A stretch of DNA of 64,000 bases from positions 124,001 to 188,000 of the forward strand of contig NZ_JOEK01000012.1 in NCBI RefSeq assembly GCF_000719135.1, read 5' to 3'. The notes under the pieces were generated by a model that saw only the letters and a program-made list of their open reading frames with translations, had not been told where the DNA came from and made no database searches. Each line of letters opens with the position of its first letter. The first letter of the stretch is position 1. Shown here one piece after another: positions 46,946 to 54,991 of this stretch. Both the position numbers and the translations under genes were made by a program. The DNA comes from Streptomyces avicenniae (GTDB taxonomy: Bacteria > Actinomycetota > Actinomycetes > Streptomycetales > Streptomycetaceae).

Positions 46946-48410
46946 GCCCCCCACCCTGGCCCGCCGACGGGTCGGCGGGCCAGGGTGTCTCGCCCGACGG
47001 GCGCGGGTCGATCGGGGTGAGGACCCCGAGCCGGTCCTCGATCGCCTGGGCGGCGGCCAGGCACAGGTCCTCCCGGAACGCGCGCCCGACGACCTGCACC
47101 CCGGAGGGCAGCCCGGCGGCCACGCCGGTCGGCACGGCCACGGCGGGCACGCCCACGAAACTGGTGACGCTGCACAGCCGCATCGCGGAGGCCACACGGT
47201 CCCGTCCGTCCCTGTCGCGCGACTCCAGGCCGGGCTCGACCGGAGGCTCGGTGAACACCGGCCCGAGCAGGAGCGGGTGTTCGTCCAGGAACGCGGCCCA
47301 GGAACGGCGGATGCCGAGCCAGGTGCCCATGAGCCGCACGAGTCCGGCCGCGTCCACGGGGGCGACCTGTTCCATGGCGAGGGCGAGGTAGCGGTCGCCG
47401 CCTTCGCCGAGCAGCGTGCGGACGACCGGCCAGGCCGGGGCGAACTCGGTCAGGGTGAGGCGGGCGTACGCCTCCAGCGCCTCGTCCAGCCGGGGCACGT
47501 CGGCCATCTCCCGGACGTCGTGACCCGCGTCCCGGAGCGCGTCGGCGGCGGACTCGACGGACGCGCGGACCGAGGGGTGGACGCCGTGCCCGCCCGGGTC
47601 CGTCACGACCGCCACCGTCAGGGGCCCGGGGAGCGGTTCGCCGTGAAGCGGGGCCGGTACGGCCAGGGGGTCGCGCGGATCGGTCCCGGCCAGCGCCTCG
47701 TACGCCAGCCGCAGATCGCCCACGGTCCTGGCGAGCGGGCCGTCGGTGACGAGCGTCTGGGAGGCGGGGCCAGGGTCGTCGGGGCCGAGGACGCGGCGGT
47801 CGGCCGGGAAGCGTCCGGTGGTCGGCTTGAGCGCCGTGACGCCGCAGAACTGGGCGGGGATGCGCACCGATCCGCCCGAGTCGTTGCCCAGCCCGAGCGG
47901 CGCCATGCCCGTGGCGACGGCCACGCCGTCGCCCCCGCTGGTGCCGCCCGGCGTCCGCGTGGGGTCCCAGGGGTTGACCGTGTCCCCGAACAACTCGCTC
48001 CGTGTGTGCATCCCGGCGAGGATCAGCGTCGGCATGTTGCTGTGGCCGACGGGGATCGCCCCGGCCGCCCGCAGCCGTGCCACCGGGAGCGCGTCGGCGG
48101 TCGCGACCCGCTCGCGGAAACGCCGGGCGCCGAAGGTGGTCGGCACGCCTTCGACGGGGGTGCTCTCCTTGACGGTGAAGGGCACTCCCGCGAGCGGCCC
48201 GAGCGTGTCACCGGCGGCGCGGCGGCGGTCCGTCCGGGCCGCGGCCTCGCGGGCGCGGTCCGCCATGAGCTGCGTGACGGCGTTCACGCGCGGGTTGACC
48301 TCGGCGATGCGCGCCAGATGACTCTCCATCAGTTCGGCGGCCGAGACCTCCGCGCGGCGCACGGCCGCCGCCTGCTCGGCGGCGGACAGCTTCCACAGGG
48401 CGTCCTGCAT
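46920..48410 (-). CDS. Amidase-signature-family amidase
   Basis: A 496-aa amidase. The Ser-cisSer-Lys triad region is visible: the Lys in [10 protein letters not shown], the glycine-rich GGTSGGDG with cis-Ser and the nucleophile in [27 protein letters not shown] follows, as in the family. These enzymes hydrolyse C-N bonds of varied amides; the substrate is not predictable. It lies divergently from a TetR gene, with two copies of a palindromic operator between them, and is coupled to DUF1028. ATG 48410 ([13 protein letters not shown]) begins the conserved helix. Confidence 0.9.
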   Translation of the reverse strand: MQDALWKLSAAEQAAAVRRAEVSAAELMESHLARIAEVNPRVNAVTQLMADRAREAAARTDRRRAAGDTLGPLAGVPFTVKESTPVEGVPTTFGARRFRERVATADALPVARLRAAGAIPVGHSNMPTLILAGMHTRSELFGDTVNPWDPTRTPGGTSGGDGVAVATGMAPLGLGNDSGGSVRIPAQFCGVTALKPTTGRFPADRRVLGPDDPGPASQTLVTDGPLARTVGDLRLAYEALAGTDPRDPLAVPAPLHGEPLPGPLTVAVVTDPGGHGVHPSVRASVESAADALRDAGHDVREMADVPRLDEALEAYARLTLTEFAPAWPVVRTLLGEGGDRYLALAMEQVAPVDAAGLVRLMGTWLGIRRSWAAFLDEHPLLLGPVFTEPPVEPGLESRDRDGRDRVASAMRLCSVTSFVGVPAVAVPTGVAAGLPSGVQVVGRAFREDLCLAAAQAIEDRLGVLTPIDPRPSGETPWPADPSAGQGGGHDVLDPRP

Positions 48411-48427
48411 GGGGCGTTCTCCCGTTC

Positions 48428-48486
48428 TCGTTCCGATGCGAGCGCATCGGAACGAAGGGTAGCCCGGAACCGATGCAGGCGCATCG
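48428..48486. promoter_or_regulatory. Two operator copies between amidase and TetR gene
   Basis: A perfect 13-bp inverted repeat, TCGTTCCGATGCG-AG-CGCATCGGAACGA, spans 48428-48455. A second, weaker copy, CGATGC-AGGC-GCATCG, spans 48471-48486; both share GATGC..GCATC half-sites. The centres are 37 bp apart and the copies fill the divergent promoter region. They are most simply two binding sites for the encoded TetR protein. Confidence 0.7.
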
Positions 48487-48543
48487 AATAAGGTGTCCGC
48501 ACGGGAGGAACAGCGCGCACTGCTGCCGAGGAGGCGAACGGGC

Positions 48544-49188
48544 ATGCCCCGACAGGTGGATCACGCGGGACGGCGCCGCACCATCGCCGAGGCCGTCTGC
48601 CGTCTGGCCGACGGGCAGGGCCTCGAAGGGGTGACGCTCCGGGACGTCGCCGAGGAGGCGGGAGTGTCGATGGGTGCCGTGCAGCGGTGCTTCCGCACCA
48701 AGGAGGAGATGCTCGTGTTCACGGTCGGGCACATCGGCGAGCGGATCGGCGCGCGTGTACGGGCCCGCCTCGTTCGTGGCCCGGCACAGTCCGCCGCCAC
48801 CGCCCTGGGGTACGCGGCGAGCGAGGTCTCGCTGCTCGGAGAGGAGCACCGCGCCGAGGCCAGGGTCTGGCTCGCCTTCGTCGCCCAGGCGATCGTCAGC
48901 GCACCGCTGGCCGGGACACTGCGGGCGAACTACGCCGCGCTTGAGGAGGCGTTCACCCGGCTCCTCGCGGAGGCGGGTGAGAGCGCCGGACGCGCGGCGT
49001 CCCTCGTACCGCGGCGCGAGGCCCGGGCACTCCTCGCCCTCGCGGACGGGCTCACCACCCATGTGCTCGTCGGCCATCTCGCCCCGGAGGAGGCGCGGGA
49101 CGTCCTCGACGCCCATCTGCGCGGGCTCTGGGAACGGCCGTGCCCCCCGGCGGCGACCGGTGCCCCGGGCGACGGGGGCGCGGGCTGA
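48544..49188 (+). CDS. TetR-family repressor of the amidase operon
   Basis: A 214-aa TetR-type regulator. The DNA-binding region (about 8-55) is RRRTIAEAVCRLADGQGLEGVTLRDVAEEAGVSMGAVQRCFRTKEEM. The remainder is helical and ligand-binding. ATG 48544 (MPRQVDHAGRRRT) has GAGGAGG about 8 nt upstream; an in-frame GTG at 48493 would add 17 non-conserved residues and lie close to the operator. Tandem operators and divergence point to control of the amidase/DUF1028 operon. Confidence 0.88.
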   Translation: MPRQVDHAGRRRTIAEAVCRLADGQGLEGVTLRDVAEEAGVSMGAVQRCFRTKEEMLVFTVGHIGERIGARVRARLVRGPAQSAATALGYAASEVSLLGEEHRAEARVWLAFVAQAIVSAPLAGTLRANYAALEEAFTRLLAEAGESAGRAASLVPRREARALLALADGLTTHVLVGHLAPEEARDVLDAHLRGLWERPCPPAATGAPGDGGAG

Positions 49189-49204
49189 GCCCCCGCCACC
49201 CGGC

Positions 49205-49576
49205 TCAGGCGGAGGACGGGCCCGCGAGCGCCGAGCGGAGCAGCACGAGCAGTTCCTCGTCCGCCACGCCCAACTGCCGCGCGTCGCCGACGAGCGCGTG
49301 GACGGCGGTGAGCAGCGACGCGCGCGAACGGGCGGCAGGGTCAGCCGTGACGACCGCACCCCGACCGCGCCGCAGCTCTATCAGACCCTCCTCACGCAGC
49401 CGCTGGTAACCACGCAGCACCGTGTGCATGTTGACCCCGAGCGAGGCGGCCAGCTCGCGCGCGGCCGGAAGCCGTTCGCCGGGGAGCGCCGTGCCGTCGG
49501 CCAGGGCGCCGCGCACGCAGCCCGCTATCTGCTCGCCCAGCGGCACGGGCGACTCGGGGCTTATCCGGAAGAGCAC
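49205..49576 (-). CDS. GntR-family regulator (YtrA-type, short)
   Basis: A 123-aa regulator of the short YtrA class. The winged helix is LGEQIAGCVRGALADGTALPGERLPAARELAASLGVNMHTVLRGYQRLREEGLIELRRGRG. Only about 45 residues follow, as expected for this class, which typically controls adjacent membrane-protein genes. GTG 49576 begins 1 bp after the stop of the DUF1648-like gene, so it is the second gene of that operon. It converges with TetR. Confidence 0.9.
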   Translation of the reverse strand: MLFRISPESPVPLGEQIAGCVRGALADGTALPGERLPAARELAASLGVNMHTVLRGYQRLREEGLIELRRGRGAVVTADPAARSRASLLTAVHALVGDARQLGVADEELLVLLRSALAGPSSA

Positions 49577-49577
49577 G

Positions 49578-50612
49578 TCAGCCGCCCGCCCGCCGCCGGT
49601 CCAGCAGCCCGTTGAGCAGCGCGGCTGCGGTGGCGGAGTCGTCCACGGTGACGACGAACTCGCGCCCGTTCTCCATCCGTACGGAGAGCGCGGGGCCCGA
49701 CCGCAGCACGACCCCCGAGGCTCCGGGCCTGATCCGGTAGCCCCAGCCGCCGAAGTCGGCCAAGGGGCTGATCTCGCGTGACCCGGCCGCCGTGATGCGC
49801 TCCAGGGGAACCCTCACCCGGGGCCTGGGCAGCAGCGGCGAGGCGACCTTGACGCCGCGCCGGTCCACCGTGACCCGCACGCTGCCCAGCAGACCGGTGA
49901 GGAGTGCCCCGCCCAGCATGACCGACGCCGGGCCCCAGCGCCCGAACACCGCGAGGAGGAGGGCGGCCAGACCGGTCAGGACACCGGTCAACACCAGCGC
50001 ACGGGAGCCCACCTGACGGCTCCACGAGGCGGACTCGCCGGGCTTCAGCAGGAGCGGGGGCGTCACGGCCCGCGCCTCGTCGTCGGGGCGCGGCGCGGGG
50101 TCGGCGCCCGCGAGCCACCAGGCCAGAGCGCCCACGGCCAGGGCGGCGGCGAAGCCGACGGCTATCAGCCAGGCGGGCAGTACTGCATCGGAGGGATCGG
50201 CGACGTCCAGGTTGGCGCGCAGCAGGCCGACCAGCAGCGGGCCGAGCAGGGCGGCGGTCCCCGCGCCGATGGCGGTCGCCAGGCGCTGCGCGGGCGGCTC
50301 GCCCCGGCCCGCGAACAGGACGAACGCGACCAGCAGGACGGTCAGTCCCCCGAGGACTCCGACCCCGGTCCACAGGGCCGCCGCGCGGCTCTGGAATCCG
50401 TCCGCGCCGCCGCCGTCGAAGTGGGTGGCGAGCCGGGCGGGCAGCCGGTCGCGCCAGGCCGCGAAACAGACGGCGTAGGCCGTCAGGGCGGCGACGAACG
50501 GCACCGCCACCAGCGCGACGCGCCGGACCGTCGGCCCGCGCGCCGCTCCCCCGCCCGGACGCGCCCCGCGCCCGGTTGCCCCGCGCCGCTCCCCTGATCC
50601 GTTCCCTGTCAT
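49578..50612 (-). CDS. DUF1648-domain membrane protein
   Basis: A 344-aa membrane protein. The segment FAAWRDRLPARLATHFDGGGADGFQSRAA near residue 50-80 is the DUF1648 pattern (a helix, then LP...HF). About six hydrophobic segments occur at roughly 28-50, 82-100, 115-135, 145-165, 205-225 and 230-245. A C-terminal PH-like soluble part (RVTVDRRGVKVASPLLPRPRVRVPLERI) ends the protein. The downstream GntR (YtrA-type) gene and an inverted repeat upstream suggest a self-regulated envelope-stress operon. Confidence 0.8.
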   Translation of the reverse strand: MTGNGSGERRGATGRGARPGGGAARGPTVRRVALVAVPFVAALTAYAVCFAAWRDRLPARLATHFDGGGADGFQSRAAALWTGVGVLGGLTVLLVAFVLFAGRGEPPAQRLATAIGAGTAALLGPLLVGLLRANLDVADPSDAVLPAWLIAVGFAAALAVGALAWWLAGADPAPRPDDEARAVTPPLLLKPGESASWSRQVGSRALVLTGVLTGLAALLLAVFGRWGPASVMLGGALLTGLLGSVRVTVDRRGVKVASPLLPRPRVRVPLERITAAGSREISPLADFGGWGYRIRPGASGVVLRSGPALSVRMENGREFVVTVDDSATAAALLNGLLDRRRAGG

Positions 50613-50666
50613 GCCGCGTCCCCCTTCTCTGCGGTCGCCGACGCCGCCCACCTGGGGTGTCGCCAA

Positions 50667-50691
50667 CTTGTTCGCGTATCGCTAGAACAAG
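50667..50691 (-). promoter_or_regulatory. Candidate GntR operator
   Basis: CTTGTTC (50667-50673) and GAACAAG (50685-50691) form a perfect 7-bp inverted repeat with an 11-bp spacer, 55 bp upstream of the DUF1648-gene start. YtrA-type GntR proteins bind such spaced repeats over their own promoters. Confidence 0.5.
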
Positions 50692-50748
50692 CTAACCATA
50701 CGCACGAACGGCGTGTCATCACCCGAACGGGGGAGCCCGCCATGCGTC

Positions 50749-50764
50749 ATCTCATATGTGAGAT
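50749..50764 (+). promoter_or_regulatory. Operator-like palindrome before the HTH-MurA gene
   Basis: ATCTCA-TATG-TGAGAT is a perfect 6-bp inverted repeat ending 12 bp before the ATG at 50777; a further TCATATGA overlaps the region just before the start. It is the obvious target for the N-terminal HTH domain of the encoded protein. Confidence 0.55.
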
Positions 50765-50776
50765 AGGCTCAGTCAT

Positions 50777-52306
50777 ATGATCGATGACTACCTCGCCCGG
50801 ATCGGACAGCTCATTCGGGACGCACGTCAGCATCGTGGCTGGACGCAGGTCCAGCTCGCGGAAGCGCTCGGCACCAGTCAGAGCGCGGTGAATCGCATCG
50901 AGCGGGGAAATCAGAACATCAGCCTTGAGATGATCGCGCGAATCGGCGAGGCCCTCGACAGCGAGATCGTGTCGCTGGGGTACGCCGGGCCGATGCATCT
51001 GCGGGTGGTCGGCGGCAGACGCCTGCACGGCAGCATCGACGTCAAGACGAGCAAGAACGCCTGCGTCGCGCTCCTGTGCGCCTGCCTGCTCAACTCCGGC
51101 CGGACCGTGCTGCGCAGGGTCGCCCGGATCGAGGAGGTCTTCCGCATCCTGGAGGTCCTCGGCTCGATCGGCGTGCGCAGCCGCTGGATCAACGACGGCC
51201 GGGATCTGGAGATCGTGCCCCCGGCCGAACTCGACCTCGACGCCATCGACAAGGAAGCGGCCCTGCGCACCCGGAGCATCATCATGTTCCTGGGCCCGCT
51301 CCTGCACCGCATGGACTACTTCCGCATCCCCTACGCGGGCGGCTGCGACCTCGGCACCCGCACCGTCGAGCCGCACATGATGGCGCTGCGGCGCTTCGGC
51401 CTCGAAGTGACCGCCACCGAGGGCATGTACCACGCGCAGGTCACGCGGGGCGTGTCGCCCGACCGGCCGATCGTCCTGACCGAACGCGGCGACACCGTGA
51501 CGGAGAACGCGCTGCTCGCCGCCGCCAGGCACGACGGCATCACGACCATCCGCAACGCGTCGTCCAACTACATGGTCCAGGACCTCTGCTTCTTCCTCGA
51601 ACAGCTCGGCGTACGCATCGAGGGCGTGGGGACCACGACCCTGGTCGTCCACGGTGTGCCCGAGATCAACCGGGACGTGGACTACTCGCCCTCCGAGGAC
51701 CCGGTCGAGGCCATGAGCCTGATCGCGGCCGCCGTCGTCACCGAGTCCGAGCTGACGATCCGCCGGGTCCCGCTGGAGTTCCTGGAGATCGAGCTCGCCG
51801 TGCTGGAGGGCATGGGCCTCGACCACGACCTCGGCCGCGAGTACCGCGCGGACAACGGCCGTACGCGCCTCGCCGACCTGACGGTGCGGCCCTCCAAACT
51901 GGAGGCGCCGATCGACAAGATCCACCCGATGCCGTTCCCCGGGCTCAACATCGACAACGCGCCCTTCTTCGCCGCCATCGCGGCGACGGCGCACGGCTCG
52001 ACGCTGATCCACGACTGGGTCTACGACAACCGGGCCATCTACCTCACCGACCTCAACCGGCTCGGCGGGCGGCTCCAGTTGCTCGACCCGCACCGCGTCC
52101 TGGTCGAGGGCCCCACGCGGTGGCGGGCGGCGGAGATGATGTGTCCCCCGGCGCTGCGCCCGGCCGTCGTCGTGCTGCTCGCGATGATGGCGGCAGAGGG
52201 CACGTCCGTCCTGCGGAACGTGTACGTCATCAACCGCGGTTACGAGGACCTGGCCGAGCGCCTGAACTCGGTCGGCGCCCAGATCGAGACGTTCCGCAAC
52301 ATCTGA
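50777..52306 (+). CDS. HTH-fused UDP-GlcNAc 1-carboxyvinyltransferase-like protein (MurA-like)
   Basis: A 509-aa fusion. Residues 5-65 form an XRE helix-turn-helix (IGQLIRDARQHRGWTQVQLAEALGTSQSAVNRIERGN). Residues about 73-505 are an EPSP-synthase/MurA fold. The MurA active-site features appear retained: K93-N94 (KTSKNACVAL, the substrate-binding Lys) and C190 in GGCDLGTRTVEPH, the position of the PEP-binding, fosfomycin-target Cys. MurA makes the first committed peptidoglycan precursor; this would be a second, possibly self-regulating version. ATG 50777 directly follows a palindrome. Its last codons are duplicated 1.06 kb downstream. Confidence 0.88.
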   Translation: MIDDYLARIGQLIRDARQHRGWTQVQLAEALGTSQSAVNRIERGNQNISLEMIARIGEALDSEIVSLGYAGPMHLRVVGGRRLHGSIDVKTSKNACVALLCACLLNSGRTVLRRVARIEEVFRILEVLGSIGVRSRWINDGRDLEIVPPAELDLDAIDKEAALRTRSIIMFLGPLLHRMDYFRIPYAGGCDLGTRTVEPHMMALRRFGLEVTATEGMYHAQVTRGVSPDRPIVLTERGDTVTENALLAAARHDGITTIRNASSNYMVQDLCFFLEQLGVRIEGVGTTTLVVHGVPEINRDVDYSPSEDPVEAMSLIAAAVVTESELTIRRVPLEFLEIELAVLEGMGLDHDLGREYRADNGRTRLADLTVRPSKLEAPIDKIHPMPFPGLNIDNAPFFAAIAATAHGSTLIHDWVYDNRAIYLTDLNRLGGRLQLLDPHRVLVEGPTRWRAAEMMCPPALRPAVVVLLAMMAAEGTSVLRNVYVINRGYEDLAERLNSVGAQIETFRNI

Positions 52307-52362
52307 ACGACGCGCCCGCCGCACCCCCGCCGCGCCCGCACGGGCCCGGCGGGGGCGCGGCG
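52295..52362 (+). repeat. Left copy of direct repeat at the MurA-like gene 3' end
   Basis: This 68-bp segment covers the last codons, stop and terminator of the MurA-like gene. The first 28 bp are identical to 53350-53377. The remainder matches after an 11-bp gap in the right copy, with two further mismatches. The pair brackets 1,055 bp carrying two small genes. Confidence 0.8.
52324..52355 (+). terminator. Terminator of the MurA-like gene
   Basis: CCCCCGCCG (52324-52332) and CGGCGGGGG (52347-52355) form a 9-bp stem with a 14-nt loop, 17 bp after the stop codon. Confidence 0.55.
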
Positions 52363-52388
52363 CCGTCTGCGGGACTACTCACGGGAAT

Positions 52389-52571
52389 GTGGCCAGCCCG
52401 AGAGACGTCCAACGCGCACTCGACGAAATCGCCGACAACCCCAGCTTCCGGCAAGACCTCATCAACAAGGCAACGTCCGTCCGGGATGCAATGAACGCGG
52501 GCGACTACGGCATGAACCAAAACCGTGCCGCCGAGATGCACTTCCTCATCCAAGGCCTGGGAAGAACGTGA
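52389..52571 (+). CDS. Small hypothetical protein in repeat-flanked segment
   Basis: A 60-aa, probably helical soluble protein (ASPRDVQRALDEIADNPSFRQDLINKATSVRDAMNAGDYGM...) that I do not recognise. GTG 52389 has only a weak GGGA upstream. It overlaps the next gene by 4 bp (GTGA), so the two are translated together. Codon use is less GC-biased than in neighbouring genes, consistent with acquisition. Confidence 0.6.
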   Translation: MASPRDVQRALDEIADNPSFRQDLINKATSVRDAMNAGDYGMNQNRAAEMHFLIQGLGRT

Positions 52572-53053
52572 CCGTGACCGACCTCGCCTTCTACACCCAC
52601 TTCGCAACCACTGGTCAGGTATACGGCCTCGGAATCGGCTCCACTCCCGAACAGTGGACCGGCGAATTGAGCGAGGGTTTCCTCGACGACAGACAGAAGA
52701 AGAGGCTGCGCTGCGACTATGGGCTGATCGAAGTCGGCTTCTCCCGAGAACAGCAGCAGTGGAAGTGCTTCGGGGTCTCCGTCCAAGTACACCGCCTCGC
52801 CTCAGGCGACGGCCTCATTCCGCAGCGCCTCCAGGAGGACCACGGGCCGTTCCGCTCACACGTCCCCTTCGATGAACTGTCCGCCGATATCGGAGCGCGG
52901 AACGTCCCACTCGAAGAACTCAGCGGGCCCGGCTTGAGCGGTTACACCGCCTACAAGACCACCGTCGGCTCAACGACCATCTACATCTCGGCCCAGGACG
53001 ACGACCCCCTCCACCGCCCCGGCGACATCTGGTCCATCACCGTGCACGCCTAG
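52568..53053 (+). CDS. Hypothetical protein coupled to the 60-aa gene
   Basis: A 161-aa soluble protein (TVTDLAFYTHFATTGQVYGLGIGSTPEQWTGEL..FLDDRQKKRLRCDYGLIEVGFSREQQQWKCFGVSVQVHRL...) rich in predicted beta-strands and ending PGDIWSITVHA. I do not recognise the family. Wording such as LGxxPEQW, LxDYGLIEVxF and CxGVxVQVHRL reminds me of immunity-type proteins of Streptomyces, but that is only an impression. It starts inside the stop of the 60-aa gene. Visibly lower GC at third positions than its surroundings. Confidence 0.65.
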   Translation: MTVTDLAFYTHFATTGQVYGLGIGSTPEQWTGELSEGFLDDRQKKRLRCDYGLIEVGFSREQQQWKCFGVSVQVHRLASGDGLIPQRLQEDHGPFRSHVPFDELSADIGARNVPLEELSGPGLSGYTAYKTTVGSTTIYISAQDDDPLHRPGDIWSITVHA

Positions 53054-53349
53054 GCCACGTCTGATGATTGAGGGCTGATTTCCGTGCAGCGGCCACGCGT
53101 CTTCTCAGCATCCGGCCGATATGCCACCGGGCGCCGTTCGACAGCGGAGCTCTGTTCGTCCGAGGCTGTCGTGCTTCCGCGGCGCAGGACGGGGCGATCG
53201 CAGCCCATGGACCGGACAGGCTGTGGGACTTCTCCGGGACTTTCGGCCGCATCAGAAAGCAGGCGTGCGAAAGATCCGAAAGGACGTACCCGCAGGTGGA
53301 CGTCCCATCGGCACTCGACTTCGCAGGGCAGAAGATTGCCCGGTCTCCT
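53054..53349. other. Non-coding or degenerate segment
   Basis: About 300 bp between the 161-aa gene and the right repeat. Open frames exist on both strands (for example 53068-53361 plus, ending in the duplicated RNI and stop), but neither has a clear ribosome-binding site or a recognisable domain. It may be the remains of whatever element carried the two small genes in. Confidence 0.4.
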
Positions 53350-53406
53350 CGCAACATCTGAACGACGCGCCCGCCGCGCCCGCTCGGGCCCGGCGGGGGT
53401 GCGGCG
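53350..53406 (+). repeat. Right copy of direct repeat
   Basis: Repeats the last four codons of the MurA-like gene including its stop, then the terminator region lacking 11 bp. Identical to the left copy for 28 bp, then two substitutions in 29 bp after the gap. Confidence 0.8.
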
Positions 53407-53420
53407 TGTCCGGTGCCGTG

Positions 53421-53978
53421 TCAGGGCGCCACCAGGCGTGCGACCGCTTCGACCACGACCGCCCGGCGCCGCTCCGCCGGGACGAGCGCCGCCAGGTCCT
53501 CCCCCGGACGGTGCCACATCGCGGCGAGTCCCAGCACGAGCGCCAGGACCTGCGCGGCGGGCATCGCGCCGGTCACCGCGCCGCGCCGCTGGGCCTCCGC
53601 GACCGCCTCGACCTTCTCCCGCATCGCCTCGGCCACCACCGCGCGCTGCGCCGACTCACCGCGCTCCAGGTGGTACCAGGTGAGGAAGCGCATGACCTCC
53701 GGGTGCTCGACGCCGCCGTCGTGCAGCCTGCCCGCGTATTCGGGCAGCCGGTCGGCGTCGATCGGGACCGACGAGACCGTCAGCTCCACGATGTGGTCGA
53801 AGACGGCGTCGAACAGTTCCGCCTTGCCCTTGTGGAAGGCGTAGACCAGGCCGGGGCTGATCCCGGCGCGCCGGGCGAGCCGGTCCACGCGGGCGCCCGC
53901 CATGCCGAACTCCGCGAACTCGGCGAGCGCGGCGCCCAGCAGCTGCTGTCTCTTCGCCTCGGGATCACGCGTACGCAT
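53421..53978 (-). CDS. TetR-family repressor, SDR-linked
   Basis: A 185-aa TetR regulator. The HTH is RQQLLGAALAEFAEFGMAGARVDRLARRAGISPGLVYAFHKGKAELF. The C-terminal domain resembles the TetR_C_17-like helical type (HPEVMRFLTWYHLERGE). It is divergent from an SDR gene 92 bp away with two AT-rich palindromes between them, so it most likely represses that gene and itself. Confidence 0.9.
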   Translation of the reverse strand: MRTRDPEAKRQQLLGAALAEFAEFGMAGARVDRLARRAGISPGLVYAFHKGKAELFDAVFDHIVELTVSSVPIDADRLPEYAGRLHDGGVEHPEVMRFLTWYHLERGESAQRAVVAEAMREKVEAVAEAQRRGAVTGAMPAAQVLALVLGLAAMWHRPGEDLAALVPAERRRAVVVEAVARLVAP

Positions 53979-53990
53979 CCGCCCATCGTA

Positions 53991-54049
53991 ATGAGTGAAC
54001 GTTCATTTGACGAACCCCGGCCGCCCGCCTACCTTAATGAACATTCATT
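53991..54049. promoter_or_regulatory. Paired TetR operators between TetR and SDR genes
   Basis: AGTGAACGTTCATT (53994-54007, core TGAACGTTCA 53996-54005) and AATGAACATTCATT (54036-54049, arms AATGAA and TTCATT) are near-identical palindromes, each close to one of the two start codons. AT-rich sequence in a GC-rich genome, and TGAAC/GTTCA half-sites, are typical of TetR operators. Confidence 0.7.
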
Positions 54050-54070
54050 CAGCAATGACGGGAGCCGGGA

Positions 54071-54979
54071 ATGCCCCACTGGACACCTGACGACATCCCC
54101 GACCAGGGCGGGCGCACCGCGCTGATCACCGGCGGCAACAGCGGGATCGGCCTCGTGACCGCGCGCGTGCTCGCGGCCCACGGCGCCCGGGTGATCCTCG
54201 CCGGGCGCGACCCGGCCGGTCTCGACAGGGCCGCGGCCTCGATCCGTGCGGCCTCCCCCGGTGCACGGGTGGACTCCCTCGTCCTGGACCTCGCCGACCT
54301 CGCTTCCGTGCGCGCCGCTGCGGCACAGGTCGCCGCCCACGAGACGCTCGACCTGCTGTTCAACAACGCCGGGGTCATGAACCTGCCGGAGCGGCGGCTG
54401 ACGCGGGACGGGTTCGAGATGACCGTCGGCACCAACCACCTCGGCCACTTCGCGTTCGACGCGCAGGTGTGGCCGGCGGTACGCCGGGCGGCGGCCCCGC
54501 GCGTGGTGACCGTCAGCGCCGTCGCCGCGCGCTGGCCCGTGGGCAGGCTCGACGACCTGATGAGCGAGCGGCGTTACGGAGGGATGGCCGCCTACGCCAA
54601 GTCCAAGCGCGCGGGCGTCGTCCACACCCTCGAACTCGCCCGCAGGACGGCGGGTACGCCCGTCGAGGCCCTGGTCGTCCACCCGGGTTCCGCGATGACC
54701 AACCTCCAGCAGCACGGCACGGGGCGCCTGGCGCGGCTGCTCACCCCGGTGGCGAGGCGCCTGCTCATGGGCTCGCCGGACGGCGCGGCCTGGCCCTCGC
54801 TCTACGCGGCGACGAGCCAGGACGTCCGCAGCGGCCAGTTCATCGGCCCCGCCGGGCGCGACCAGACCTCGGGAACCCCGCGCCCCACCAGGCTTCCGAG
54901 GGGAGCGGGCGATCCCGAGGAGGGCGCGCGGCTGTGGCGGGAGAGCGAACGGCTCACCGGTGTGACGTTCGCCCCCTGA
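54071..54979 (+). CDS. Short-chain dehydrogenase/reductase
   Basis: A 302-aa NAD(P)-dependent SDR of the light-dependent protochlorophyllide-reductase / retinol-dehydrogenase-like group. The cofactor motif is TALITGGNSGIGLVTARVLA (GGNSGIG, about 21-27), followed by NNAGVM and the catalytic YAKSK pair (Y-x3-K), with the Ser in VTVSAVAARW slightly displaced from the usual VSS. Substrate unknown. It is divergent from a TetR gene and its start region contains one of the two operators, so it is presumably induced by its substrate. Confidence 0.9.
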   Translation: MPHWTPDDIPDQGGRTALITGGNSGIGLVTARVLAAHGARVILAGRDPAGLDRAAASIRAASPGARVDSLVLDLADLASVRAAAAQVAAHETLDLLFNNAGVMNLPERRLTRDGFEMTVGTNHLGHFAFDAQVWPAVRRAAAPRVVTVSAVAARWPVGRLDDLMSERRYGGMAAYAKSKRAGVVHTLELARRTAGTPVEALVVHPGSAMTNLQQHGTGRLARLLTPVARRLLMGSPDGAAWPSLYAATSQDVRSGQFIGPAGRDQTSGTPRPTRLPRGAGDPEEGARLWRESERLTGVTFAP

Positions 54980-54991
54980 GGACCGCCGCCG

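Noticed and set aside
53037..53357. Minus-strand ORF in the insert, considered as a transposase remnant
   Set aside because: No DDE motif, no terminal inverted repeats and no recognisable transposase sequence.
53068..53361. 97-aa plus-strand ORF ending in the duplicated RNI-stop
   Set aside because: No ribosome-binding site, no domain, and its end is simply the copied 3' end of the MurA-like gene.
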